In this document: one piece after another, positions 14,119 through 21,816 of the stretch | Layout: every line of letters starts with the position of its first letter | Numbering within the stretch: the stretch's first letter is position 1 | NCBI RefSeq assembly: GCF_002154505.1 | Contig: NZ_MUBM01000139.1 | Coordinates: 1-32,907, forward strand | Source of the DNA: Streptomyces carpinensis | GTDB lineage: Bacteria > Actinomycetota > Actinomycetes > Streptomycetales > Streptomycetaceae | Length of the DNA stretch: 32,907 nt | Direction of reading: 5' to 3' | Position numbers and translations under genes: made by a program | The notes under the pieces: model-generated | Told to the model about the DNA's origin: nothing | Database searches by the model: none | Seen by the model: the letters and a program-made list of their open reading frames with translations, nothing else

Positions 14119-15138
14119 ATGCTGCTGGGCCTTCAGGCCGCGACCGTCCGCTTCGGCAGGCGTGCCGTGCTCGACGCCGTCGATCTCGCGGTCGCCGAGC
14201 ACGAGATCGTGTGTGTGCTCGGACCCAGCGGCAGCGGCAAGTCGACGCTGCTGCGGGCGGTGGCCGGGCTGCAGCAGCTCGACTCCGGACGGGTGCTGCT
14301 CGACGGGCGGGACCAGACGGGGGTGCCGGTGCACCGGCGCGAGATCGGCCTGATGTTCCAGGACCACCAGCTCTTCCCGCAGCGGGACGTGGCCGGGAAC
14401 GTCGGCTTCGGGCTGCGCATGCACGGCTCGGCGAAGGGCGAACGGTCCGCCAGAGTAGGTGAGTTGCTGGAGCTGGTCGGGCTGCCGGGCGCGGGTGCCC
14501 GGGCCGTGGCCGCGCTGTCCGGCGGTGAGCAGCAGCGGGTGGCCCTGGCCCGCGCCCTCGCGCCGCGGCCGCGGCTGCTGATGCTCGACGAACCGCTGGG
14601 CCAGCTCGACCGCTCGCTGCGGGAACGGCTCGTGGTCGAACTGCGGGAGCTGTTCGGCCGGTTGGGCACCACGGTGCTGGCCGTCACCCACGACCAGGGC
14701 GAGGCCTTCGCGCTCGCCGACCGGGTGGTGGTGATGCGGGACGGCCGGATCGCCCAGTCCGGTACACCCCTCGAGGTGTGGCAGCGGCCGGCGGACGCCT
14801 TCGTGGCCCGCTTCCTAGGCTTCGAGAACGTCGTCGACGCGAGGGTCGACGGCGAGGCCGCGGTCACCCCATGGGGCAAGGTGCCGGTGCCCCGGGACGC
14901 ACCGCAGGGCGCGCGCACCCTCCTCGTACGGCCCGCCGGGGTACGTCTCCTTCCCATCGACGAAGGCCTGCGCTGCCGGGTCGCCGCCCGCACCTTCAAG
15001 GGCACGCACGTCGCCGTGCACCTCCAGCCGCAGGACGCGCCGCGCCTGGAGGCGGCCTGCCCGCTCAGGTCGGCACCGGAGGTCGGGGACGAGGTCGGAG
15101 TGGAGTTCGACCTGGCCGACGTCGTGGTCCTGGACTGA
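14119..15138 (+). CDS. thiQ: Thiamine ABC transporter ATPase
   Basis: Encodes 339 residues of the ATP-binding subunit that powers thiamine uptake. Walker A is GPSGSGKST (residues 35-43), the Q-loop is in MFQDHQLFP, the signature is LSGGEQQR (about 133-140), Walker B is LLMLDEP (about 154-160) and the switch histidine is in AVTHDQ. Residues from about 240 form a TOBE-like C-terminal domain. That makes it longer than the E. coli ThiQ (about 230 residues) and more like Fe/spermidine-type ATPases. Operon position under the riboswitch supports the thiamine assignment. There is no gap after thiP, and a terminator follows. Confidence 0.92.
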   Translation: MLLGLQAATVRFGRRAVLDAVDLAVAEHEIVCVLGPSGSGKSTLLRAVAGLQQLDSGRVLLDGRDQTGVPVHRREIGLMFQDHQLFPQRDVAGNVGFGLRMHGSAKGERSARVGELLELVGLPGAGARAVAALSGGEQQRVALARALAPRPRLLMLDEPLGQLDRSLRERLVVELRELFGRLGTTVLAVTHDQGEAFALADRVVVMRDGRIAQSGTPLEVWQRPADAFVARFLGFENVVDARVDGEAAVTPWGKVPVPRDAPQGARTLLVRPAGVRLLPIDEGLRCRVAARTFKGTHVAVHLQPQDAPRLEAACPLRSAPEVGDEVGVEFDLADVVVLD

Positions 15139-15156
15139 TCACGCGGCCACCGTGGA

Positions 15157-15198
15157 CGTCCGTGGCCCGCCCCCGGCTTCGGGGACGGGCCACGGACG
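15157..15198. terminator. Bidirectional terminator after thiQ
   Basis: Bases 15157-15169 pair perfectly with 15186-15198 (13 bp); after one mismatch a further 5 bp close a GCTT loop. It lies between convergent thiQ and the LAETG gene. Confidence 0.9.
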
Positions 15199-15211
15199 GC
15201 GTGCGGAGGCG

Positions 15212-15928
15212 TCAGCGCCCGTCGTTCGCCCCTCGGCGGCGCAGGCCGTAGTAGACCGCGCCACCGCCGACGACGACCAGGGCGGCCGCGATGCCGGCGA
15301 TCAGACCGGTGTTGGAGCTCGCACCCGTCTCTGCGAGGTTGGAGTCACCGGCGGCGGGCGACGGAGCGTTGCTCACGGTGCCCGCCGGAGCGGTGCTGCT
15401 CTGCGAGGCGGACGGCGTCGGAGCCGCCGTGGCGGGCTTCGACGGCGTCGCCGACGCCGACGGGGTCGGGGTGGCCGGCTTCGACGGGGTGGCCGGTGTG
15501 CTCGGCGCGGCCGGCGTGCAGGCCGTGGACGGAGTGGTCAGGTTGGGCGTGATGTCCGCGTCGACCAGTTTGCCTCCGGCCTTGACGTGGATGCGGTAGA
15601 CGGCGTTCGGCTGCCAGTCCTCGGCGAATGTGACGGATGTGCCCTGGGCCGAGCCCTTGACCTCCTGGTTGCCGATCTTCTTCGCGTCGGCGCCGTTGTT
15701 CTCCAGGAACACGGAGACGACCGCCGGGGTGCCGTACGCGTCCTTGTCGGTGACGACGATGACGCCATGGCCGTCGACGCACGTGGCCTCGGCGGAGAAC
15801 TCGCTGATGTCGCAGGCGAGTGCGTTGCCGGCGGCACCGAGCGCGAGTGCGACGGCTCCGGCGGCAACGCCCAGGGTGCGCACGGAACGTGCGGTACGAC
15901 GGGACAGTGATATGGACAAGATAGCCAC
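15212..15928 (-). CDS. Cell-wall-anchored surface protein with LAETG sorting signal
   Basis: Encodes 238 residues. A signal peptide (VRTLGVAAGAVALALGAAGNALA) is followed by an exported domain with CDISEFSAEATCVDG and a beta-rich part. A Thr/Pro/Ala/Ser spacer follows (about residues 130-190). Then come the LAETG sorting motif (residues 198-202), a hydrophobic helix and an RRRGANDGR tail. LAxTG is the signal for class E sortases in Streptomyces, so covalent attachment to peptidoglycan is expected. GTG 15928 is chosen because GAAGGG lies 4-5 nt upstream. The exported domain has no recognised function. A strong promoter lies about 100 nt upstream. Confidence 0.9.
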   Translation of the reverse strand: MAILSISLSRRTARSVRTLGVAAGAVALALGAAGNALACDISEFSAEATCVDGHGVIVVTDKDAYGTPAVVSVFLENNGADAKKIGNQEVKGSAQGTSVTFAEDWQPNAVYRIHVKAGGKLVDADITPNLTTPSTACTPAAPSTPATPSKPATPTPSASATPSKPATAAPTPSASQSSTAPAGTVSNAPSPAAGDSNLAETGASSNTGLIAGIAAALVVVGGGAVYYGLRRRGANDGR

Positions 15929-16024
15929 TTTGCCCTTCACGGGATGCGCAATTGCGGGGGGTGAAGGGGGTGTTGGGGCGACCACGGACGACGCGGCTGC
16001 CCCGGCACCCCCAGGAGGCTCAGG

Positions 16025-16052
16025 TGTATAAGCGCTCCGTCAGAACTGTCAA
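16025..16052 (-). promoter_or_regulatory. Consensus vegetative promoter for the LAETG gene
   Basis: On the minus strand a perfect TTGACA (16052-16047) and TATACA (16030-16025) are separated by 16 bp. Transcription would start near 16018, giving a leader of about 90 nt. An AT-rich patch (TTAATAAAAAGG, about 16083-16094) lies upstream. This is the best sigma-70-type promoter in the window. Confidence 0.75.
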
Positions 16053-16146
16053 CGCATGGGCCCCGCAAGGGCGTTGGCTTTGCCTTTTTATTAACCGCGC
16101 GGACGTTTCGACGTCGCGGGCCGGTCCTGGTCCTGGACGCCGCGGG

Positions 16147-16554
16147 TCAGCCCTGCACCGCCGCGGGGTCCATCCACATGACCTCCCAGGTGTGCCCGTC
16201 GAGGTCGTCGAAGGCGCGGCCGTACATGTGGCCGTAGTCCTGCGTCTCGCCGGTCACGCTGCCACCGGCCGCCACCGCCTTCTCGACCAGCTCGTCGACC
16301 TTCTCGCGGCTCTCGGCGCTCAGGCAGATCAGCACCTCGCTGGTCTTCGTGGAGTCCGCGATCTCCTTCTTGGTGAAGTCGGCGTAGCGCTGCCTGCCGA
16401 GCAGCATCGCGATGATCGTGTCGCTGATGACGACGCAGGCGCAGTCGTCGGTGGAGAACTGCGGGTTGATGGTGTAGCCGAGCTCGGTGAAGAACTTCTT
16501 GGACGCGGCCACGTCGTCGGTCGCCAGGTTCACGAAGATCATCTGCTGGTACAT
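16147..16554 (-). CDS. VOC (glyoxalase/extradiol dioxygenase fold) family protein
   Basis: Encodes 135 residues with a single VOC module pair: MIFVNLATDDVAASKKFFTE at the start and GRAFDDLDGHTWEVMWMDP at the end. The latter is the usual C-terminal metal/ligand strand. The protein resembles the PhnB/glyoxalase-like subgroup often annotated as lactoylglutathione lyase-like. Substrate is unknown and Streptomyces lacks glutathione, so that name should not be taken literally. ATG 16554 has GGGAGAG about 8 nt upstream. It appears to be monocistronic. Confidence 0.88.
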   Translation of the reverse strand: MYQQMIFVNLATDDVAASKKFFTELGYTINPQFSTDDCACVVISDTIIAMLLGRQRYADFTKKEIADSTKTSEVLICLSAESREKVDELVEKAVAAGGSVTGETQDYGHMYGRAFDDLDGHTWEVMWMDPAAVQG

Positions 16555-16662
16555 GGTGGGGTCTCTCCCGTCGGGTGCGTGTCGTTCATGCCGTTCGATG
16601 GGGTAGACCGGACCTCGGCGCGTAACTCATCGGTGGCGCGGAACTTTTTCCGCGCGAGTCCG

Positions 16663-17226
16663 TCAGCGGGCCAGCGGCAGCGCGGCGAGGTCGGCGATCA
16701 GCAAGGTCAGCGGGGCGAAGACGCCCAGCAGGGCGCCGGCGCGCAGGGCGGCGGCGGTGCGCAGCGTCGTGGTGGGCGCGCCGAGCCGCACCAGGGCGGC
16801 GGTGATGTCGGAGCGGGCCTGCCGCGCTTCCACGGCCGCGGTGAGCAGGGTGGTCACGGTGCAGCCGGCCACGAGGAGCGTGCCCAGGACGGTCAGCGGG
16901 CCGAGTGCGGGCGCGCTGTGGTCGTACAGCGCGACCATCGCGAACGTCGCCGACGCCACCGCGCACACGACGCCCAGTGGGCGGCCGATACGGCCCGCCT
17001 CCTCCATAAGGATCCGGCCGGCCAGGAGGCGCACGGCCCCGGGGGAGGCCGACTGCAGCAGCCGGCCGCACAGGTGGGTGAGGCCGGGGCCGGCCAGGGC
17101 GAGACCGAGGGCGGTCAGCAGCCAGCCGAGGAGCACCGGCGCGGAGTCGGCGGCGAGGCCGCCGGGGAGCGCCGTGGTGGAGGCGCCGGGAGAGCCCGGG
17201 GTGCGGCCGGCGTAGGCCTCGACGGC
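16663..17226 (-). pseudogene. C-terminal remnant of a membrane protein (FtsX-type permease likely)
   Basis: The frame ends at a stop at 16663 and holds about four hydrophobic segments (VLLGWLLTALGLALAG, LGVVCAVASATFAMVAL, PLTVLGTLLVAGCTVTTLL and GVFAPLTLLIADLAALP). The segment ARQARSDITAALVRLGA is like the cytoplasmic loop before the last helices of FtsX-type ABC permeases. No start codon with a ribosome site exists, and the expected N-terminal half is missing. To its right the frame runs antisense into a response-regulator fragment. The exact junction is not resolvable by eye; 17.20-17.26 kb is likely. Confidence 0.7.
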
Positions 17227-17532
17227 GAGGCCGGCGGCCAGGACGAGGTCGACCGCGCGCTCGCCGTACTGCGCGCCCCGAGCCCCGCCGCCCTCCCCAA
17301 GGGGCTGAGCGGACCGACCCTGGAGCGCGTGACGGGCGCCCTGCGCACGGCGGACGAGGGACTGACGGCGGCCGGGGTCGCCGAGGCGGTCGGCATCTCC
17401 CGCATCACGGCCCGCCGCTATCTGGAGCACCTGGTCGACACGGGTCGCGCCGCCCGCCGGCCGCTGTACGGCCAGGTCGGCAGGCCGGAGCTGGTGTACC
17501 GGTGGGTGCCGGGGGACGCGCCTGTCCGGTAG
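17227..17532 (+). pseudogene. C-terminal remnant of a CitB/DcuR-type response regulator
   Basis: The last 80-100 codons read DEVDRALAVLRAPSP, then LPKGLSGPTLERVT, then AEAVGISRITARRYLEHLV. This is the linker and winged-helix DNA-binding end of CitB-family response regulators. The phosphoacceptor receiver domain that should precede it (about 120 residues) is absent; upstream in this frame is antisense permease sequence. No partner sensor kinase is present. The stop at 17530-17532 is intact and is followed by a strong terminator. Confidence 0.75.
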
Positions 17533-17535
17533 TCG

Positions 17536-17577
17536 GGAAGCGGGCCGTGGGGGTGCGCACCCCCACGGCCCGCTTCC
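17536..17577. terminator. Perfect 42-bp palindromic terminator
   Basis: Bases 17536-17556 are the exact reverse complement of 17557-17577, giving a 21-bp dyad with no spacer. It begins 4 nt after the response-regulator stop codon, as for a genuine transcript end. Confidence 0.9.
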
Positions 17578-17630
17578 GTCGTCGAGGGGTGCCGGCTTCG
17601 TCGTGGTGCGGTTCCGGCTGGGCGGGCGCG

Positions 17631-17652
17631 GAACCTACGGAACCGTACGTTC
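17631..17652. promoter_or_regulatory. Operator-like dyad upstream of the HTH gene
   Basis: GAACCTACGG, two bases, CCGTACGTTC: 10-bp arms with one mismatched position. It lies 32 bp upstream of the -35-like element of the HTH gene. A regulator site is inferred from symmetry only. Confidence 0.4.
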
Positions 17653-17683
17653 GCACAACCCGTGATCCTGGTGGAACGAACCG

Positions 17684-17712
17684 TGGTCATCGGGCGCACG
17701 GGACCCTAGCTT
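17684..17712 (+). promoter_or_regulatory. Candidate leaderless promoter of the HTH gene
   Basis: TGGTCA (17684-17689) and TAGCTT (17707-17712) are 17 bp apart. The second in-frame GTG (17719) lies 6 nt after the -10, where transcription should begin. There is no ribosome site. Confidence 0.5.
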
Positions 17713-17718
17713 GTGGCC

Positions 17719-18426
17719 GTGCGCCGACCCTCAGCTACACCGAACCACGCTCCCCCGTTCAACGCGCCGGCCGCCCGGCGGCTGCGTGCCGCTCTCGGCA
17801 TGGGGCCCGAGCACGTCGCCCACGGCATGCGGATCTCGTACGGGCTGCCCTACGTCACCCCCGACCTCGTCACCGCCTGGGAGCGCGGGATCGCCTCCCC
17901 CTCCAACCCGGAGCTGACCGCGCTCGCCGGGGTGCTGTGGTGCTCGCCGGGCGAACTGATCGGCAGGCCGCGCACCCTGCGCGAGCACCGCATCGGCCGC
18001 GGTCTGCCGCCGGAGGACGTGGCCCGCGCCGTCGGGCTCGACCTTCCCCGCTATCTGCGGATGGAGGACAGCGACGGCTGGAGCGGCAACGAGCGGCAGT
18101 CCGCCGCGCTCGCGGGCGTGCTGGATCTGTCCCTGCCCGACTTCGTCGCCGTCACCGGGCGCGAGGGCAGACTCGCCGAGCTGCTGCGCAGCGCCGTCGA
18201 CACCCGCTGGCAGGCCTACGTCCGGCCGGTGGGCAAGGTGGTGCCTCTGGAGCGCCGCGTGCTGGAGAGGGTGCTCCAGGAGCTGCACCAGGACTACCAG
18301 GGGCAGATGGTCGCCTCGCTCAGCTGGGGCGGCAACAGCGCCGCCGACCAGGCGGGCGACGCCGGCCGAGGCTTCCTCGAGCGGATCGTGGAGCACTTCT
18401 GGGCCCGGGCCGGGGCCGCCTCGTAG
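17719..18426 (+). CDS. Helix-turn-helix (XRE-like) regulator
   Basis: Encodes 235 residues (237 from GTG 17713). Two XRE-like helix-turn-helix modules appear in tandem: residues about 15-75 (AARRLRAALGMGPEHVAHGM, then WERGIASPSNPELTALAGVL) and about 85-140 (REHRIGRGLPPEDVARAVGL, then RQSAALAGVLDLSLPDFVAV). A charged C-terminal part follows. The ligand is unknown. GTG 17719 fits a leaderless start; 17713 is the alternative. It converges on pfkA with only 14 bp between stops and no hairpin, so the transcripts probably overlap. Confidence 0.85.
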   Translation: MRRPSATPNHAPPFNAPAARRLRAALGMGPEHVAHGMRISYGLPYVTPDLVTAWERGIASPSNPELTALAGVLWCSPGELIGRPRTLREHRIGRGLPPEDVARAVGLDLPRYLRMEDSDGWSGNERQSAALAGVLDLSLPDFVAVTGREGRLAELLRSAVDTRWQAYVRPVGKVVPLERRVLERVLQELHQDYQGQMVASLSWGGNSAADQAGDAGRGFLERIVEHFWARAGAAS

Positions 18427-18440
18427 AGCCGTCGTGGCAT

Positions 18441-19466
18441 CTAGAAGACGGACTCCGTCTCGTCCATGCGGTCCTTGGGCACCGTCTTCAGCTCGGTCAC
18501 GGCCTCCGCGAGCGGGACCATCACGATGTCGGTGCCGCGCAGCGCGGTCATGTGGCCGAACTCGCCGCGGTGCGCCGCCTCCACCGCGTGCCAGCCGAAG
18601 CGGGTGGCGAGGACGCGGTCGTAGGCGGTGGGCACGCCGCCGCGCTGGACGTGGCCGAGGATGACCGGCTTGGCCTCCTTGCCGAGCCGCTTCTCCAGCT
18701 CGTACGCCAGGGCCGTGCCGATGCCCTGGAAGCGCTCGTGGCCGTACTTGTCGATCGCGCCCTTGCCGTAGTCCATGGTGCCGACGGCGGGGTGGGCGCC
18801 CTCGGCGACGCAGATCACGGCGAACTTCTTGCCGCGGGCGAAGCGCTCCTCGACCATCTTGACCAGGTCGGCGGGGTCGAAGGGGCGCTCGGGCAGGCAG
18901 ATGCCGTGGGCGCCGGCGGCCATGCCGGACTCCAGGGCGATCCAGCCCGCGTGCCGGCCCATGACCTCGACCACCATCACGCGCTGGTGGGACTCGGCGG
19001 TGGTCTTCAGCCGGTCCATCGCCTCGGTGGCCACGCCGACGGCAGTGTCGAAGCCGAACGTGCGGTCGGTGGAGGAGATGTCGTTGTCGATCGTCTTCGG
19101 CACGCCCACCACGGGCAGGCCGGCGTCCGACAGCATGCGCGCAGCGGTCAGCGTGCCCTCGCCGCCGATCGGGATCAGCGCGTCGATGCCGAACCGGTGG
19201 ATCATGTCGGAGGCGTTCTCGCAGGCCTCACGGAGCCGGTCGCGCTCCAACCGGGAGGAGCCGAGGATGGTGCCGCCGAGGGCCAGGATGCCGCCCACCG
19301 CGTTGAGGTCCAGCTCGCGGTAGCGGCCGTCGAGCAGGCCCGCGTAGCCGTCCTCGAAGCCGATGACCTCGTCACCGTACGTCGTGACCGCTCGGTGCAC
19401 GACCGACCGGATCACCGCGTTCAGTCCCGGACAGTCTCCGCCTGCCGTGAGAACTCCGATACGCAT
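18441..19466 (-). CDS. pfkA: ATP-dependent 6-phosphofructokinase
   Basis: Encodes 341 residues of the PfkA family, which phosphorylates fructose 6-phosphate to fructose 1,6-bisphosphate in glycolysis. GVLTAGGDCPGLN (residues 4-16) is the phosphate-donor loop and PKTIDND (123-129) holds the catalytic aspartate. Gly104 in GGEGT indicates ATP rather than pyrophosphate as donor, while Lys124 is the residue typical of the PPi-enzyme clade, as in actinomycete ATP-PFKs. ATG 19466 has AGGAGA 9 nt upstream. It is divergent from pta across a 223-bp control region. Confidence 0.95.
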   Translation of the reverse strand: MRIGVLTAGGDCPGLNAVIRSVVHRAVTTYGDEVIGFEDGYAGLLDGRYRELDLNAVGGILALGGTILGSSRLERDRLREACENASDMIHRFGIDALIPIGGEGTLTAARMLSDAGLPVVGVPKTIDNDISSTDRTFGFDTAVGVATEAMDRLKTTAESHQRVMVVEVMGRHAGWIALESGMAAGAHGICLPERPFDPADLVKMVEERFARGKKFAVICVAEGAHPAVGTMDYGKGAIDKYGHERFQGIGTALAYELEKRLGKEAKPVILGHVQRGGVPTAYDRVLATRFGWHAVEAAHRGEFGHMTALRGTDIVMVPLAEAVTELKTVPKDRMDETESVF

Positions 19467-19587
19467 CGCGCTGTGTCTCCTGCCCACTGTTGATACCGGT
19501 GATCCTGTCCGATTGTTTCACGTCCCCGAGGCCACTACGCCTTGACGGGCGCCTTATCTATAGGCGGGGGTATTGTCAAGAGGGTTC

Positions 19588-19612
19588 CGCTCCCCCCGGC
19601 GGGCGTTTTTTT
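19588..19612 (+). terminator. Hairpin plus T7 tract in the pfkA-pta divergent region
   Basis: CGC-T-CC (19588-19593) can pair with GGGCG (19601-19605), leaving the T bulged; seven T residues follow (19606-19612). A U-tract terminator is unusual in Streptomyces. It lies 78 bp before the pta start, so it could attenuate pta-ackA. The A tract on the other strand could instead be an upstream element for pfkA. Confidence 0.35.
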
Positions 19613-19689
19613 GCCTACACGAGTGACACATCCACGCATCCCGGACGACCTCGACGAAGACGACGACCCTGATGAAACGGAGAGCCCGC

Positions 19690-21789
19690 GTGACCCGCAG
19701 CGTGTACGTGACTGGCATCGACCGCGGCGACGGCCGCCAGGTCGTCGAGCTGGGAGTCATGGAGCTGCTGACCCGGCAGGTCGACCGGGTGGGCGTCTTC
19801 CGCCCGCTCGTCCACGACGGTCCGGACCGCCTCTTCGAACTGCTGCGCGCCCGCTACCGGCTGGCCCAGGACCCGGCGACCGTCTACGGCATGGACTACC
19901 ACGAGGCGTCCACCCTCCAGGCCGAGCAGGGCACCGACGAGCTGGTGTCCGTCCTCGTCGACCGCTTCCACCGGGTGGCCCGCGACTACGACGTGGTCCT
20001 CGTCCTCGGTACCGACTTCGCCGACACCCAGCTACCGGACGAGCTGTCCCTGAACGCCCGGCTGGCCAACGAGTTCGGCGCCTCCGTGCTCCCCGTCGTG
20101 GGCGGCCGCAGGCAGACTGCGGAGTCCGTGCTCGCCGAGACCCGCAACGCCTACCGGGCCTACGACGGCCTCGGCTGCGACGTCCTGGCCATGGTCACCA
20201 ACCGCGTGGCCCGTGATGACCGCGACGAGATAGCCGGGCGGCTGGCCGGCCGGCTGCCCGTGCCCTGCTGGGTGGTGCCCGACGAGCCCGCCCTGTCCGC
20301 CCCGACCGTCGCGCAGATCACCCACGCCCTGGACGGCAAGGTCCTGCTGGGCGACGACTCGGGGCTGGCCCGGGACGCGCTCGACTTCGTCTTCGGCGGG
20401 GCCATGCTGCCCAACCTCCTCAAGGCCCTGACCCCGGGCTGCCTGGTCGTCACCCCCGGCGACCGCGCCGACCTGGTCGTGGGCTCGCTCGCCGCGCACA
20501 GCGCCGGCACCCCGCCGATCGCCGGCGTACTTCTCACGCTGAACGAGGAGCCGGTCGAGGAGATCCTCACCCTCGCCGCCCGGCTCGCCCCGGGCACGCC
20601 GGTCGTCTCGGTCACCGGCAACAGCTTCCCCACGGCCGAGCGGCTGTTCTCCCTGGAGGGCAAGCTGAACGCGGCCACCCCGCGCAAGGCCGAGACCGCG
20701 CTCGGCCTGTTCGAGCGGTACGTCGACACCTCCGACCTCAGCAAGCGCGTCTCCGCGCCCAGCAGCGACCGGGTCACCCCGATGATGTTCGAGCACAAGC
20801 TGCTCGAACAGGCCCGCTCCGACAAGCGGCGGGTGGTGCTGCCGGAGGGCACCGAGGAGCGCGTGCTGCACGCCGCGGAGGTGCTGCTGCGCCGCGGCGT
20901 GTGCGACCTGACCCTGCTCGGGCCGGAGGACGCCATCCGCAAGAAGGCCGCCGACCTCGGTATCGACCTCGGCGACACGCAGCTGATCGACCCGGCCGTC
21001 TCCGAACTGCGCGACGCCTTCGCCGAGCGGTACGCCCGGCTGCGCGCCCACAAGGGCGTCACGGTCGAGCTGGCGTACGACGTGGTGTCCGACGTGAACT
21101 ACTTCGGCACGCTGATGGTCCAGGAGGGGCTGGCCGACGGCATGGTGTCGGGCTCCGTGCACTCCACGGCCGCGACCATCCGGCCCGCGTTCGAGATCAT
21201 CAAGACCAAGCCGGAGGCCTCCATCGTGTCCTCCGTGTTCTTCATGTGCCTGGCCGACAAGGTGCTCGTCTACGGCGACTGCGCGGTCAACCCCGACCCG
21301 GACGCCGAGCAGCTCGCCGACATCGCCGTCCAGTCGGCGGCCACCGCCGCGCAGTTCGGCGTGGAGCCGCGGATCGCGATGCTGTCGTACTCCACCGGCA
21401 CGTCCGGCGTCGGCGCCGACGTGGACAAGGTGCGCGAGGCCACCGAGCTGGTGCGGCTGCGCCGCCCGGACCTCAGGATCGAGGGGCCGATCCAGTACGA
21501 CGCGGCCGTGGAGCCGTCGGTGGCCGCAACCAAGCTGCCGGACTCGGAGGTCGCCGGGCAGGCCAGCGTGCTGATCTTCCCGGACCTGAACACCGGCAAC
21601 AACACCTACAAGGCAGTGCAGCGCTCGGCCCGCGCGATCGCGGTCGGCCCGGTCCTGCAGGGCCTGCGCAAGCCGGTCAACGACCTGTCCCGCGGCGCCC
21701 TGGTGCAGGACATCGTCAACACCGTGGCGATCACCGCGATCCAGGCCCAGGCCCAGACACCCGCCGCGCCCACGAAGCCCGCCAACTGA
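19690..21789 (+). CDS. pta: Phosphate acetyltransferase
   Basis: Encodes 699 residues of the long form of Pta, which interconverts acetyl-CoA and acetyl phosphate. Domain order is a BioD-like P-loop-fold N-terminus (YVTGIDRGDGRQ, lacking a clean Walker A), a DRTGG domain (about 220-335) and the catalytic PTA domain from about residue 365 (FEHKLLEQA, then RVVLPEGTEERVL) with SGSVHSTAATIRPAF and YSTGTSG. GTG 19690 is chosen because GGAGAG (19679-19684) lies 5 nt upstream; the in-frame ATG at 19672 has no ribosome site. ackA follows after 27 nt, forming the usual acetate operon. Confidence 0.96.
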   Translation: MTRSVYVTGIDRGDGRQVVELGVMELLTRQVDRVGVFRPLVHDGPDRLFELLRARYRLAQDPATVYGMDYHEASTLQAEQGTDELVSVLVDRFHRVARDYDVVLVLGTDFADTQLPDELSLNARLANEFGASVLPVVGGRRQTAESVLAETRNAYRAYDGLGCDVLAMVTNRVARDDRDEIAGRLAGRLPVPCWVVPDEPALSAPTVAQITHALDGKVLLGDDSGLARDALDFVFGGAMLPNLLKALTPGCLVVTPGDRADLVVGSLAAHSAGTPPIAGVLLTLNEEPVEEILTLAARLAPGTPVVSVTGNSFPTAERLFSLEGKLNAATPRKAETALGLFERYVDTSDLSKRVSAPSSDRVTPMMFEHKLLEQARSDKRRVVLPEGTEERVLHAAEVLLRRGVCDLTLLGPEDAIRKKAADLGIDLGDTQLIDPAVSELRDAFAERYARLRAHKGVTVELAYDVVSDVNYFGTLMVQEGLADGMVSGSVHSTAATIRPAFEIIKTKPEASIVSSVFFMCLADKVLVYGDCAVNPDPDAEQLADIAVQSAATAAQFGVEPRIAMLSYSTGTSGVGADVDKVREATELVRLRRPDLRIEGPIQYDAAVEPSVAATKLPDSEVAGQASVLIFPDLNTGNNTYKAVQRSARAIAVGPVLQGLRKPVNDLSRGALVQDIVNTVAITAIQAQAQTPAAPTKPAN

Positions 21790-21816
21790 CGCCCACACAG
21801 AGAGCTTTCGAACACC

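Noticed and set aside
19551..19573. Sigma-B-like promoter (GCCT and GGGTAT) before pta
   Set aside because: The spacing of 13 bp is shorter than the usual 14-16, so support is too weak to list.
19561..19575. ATACCCCC-type sequence resembling a CsoR copper operator
   Set aside because: Only one half-site is present and no copper gene is nearby.
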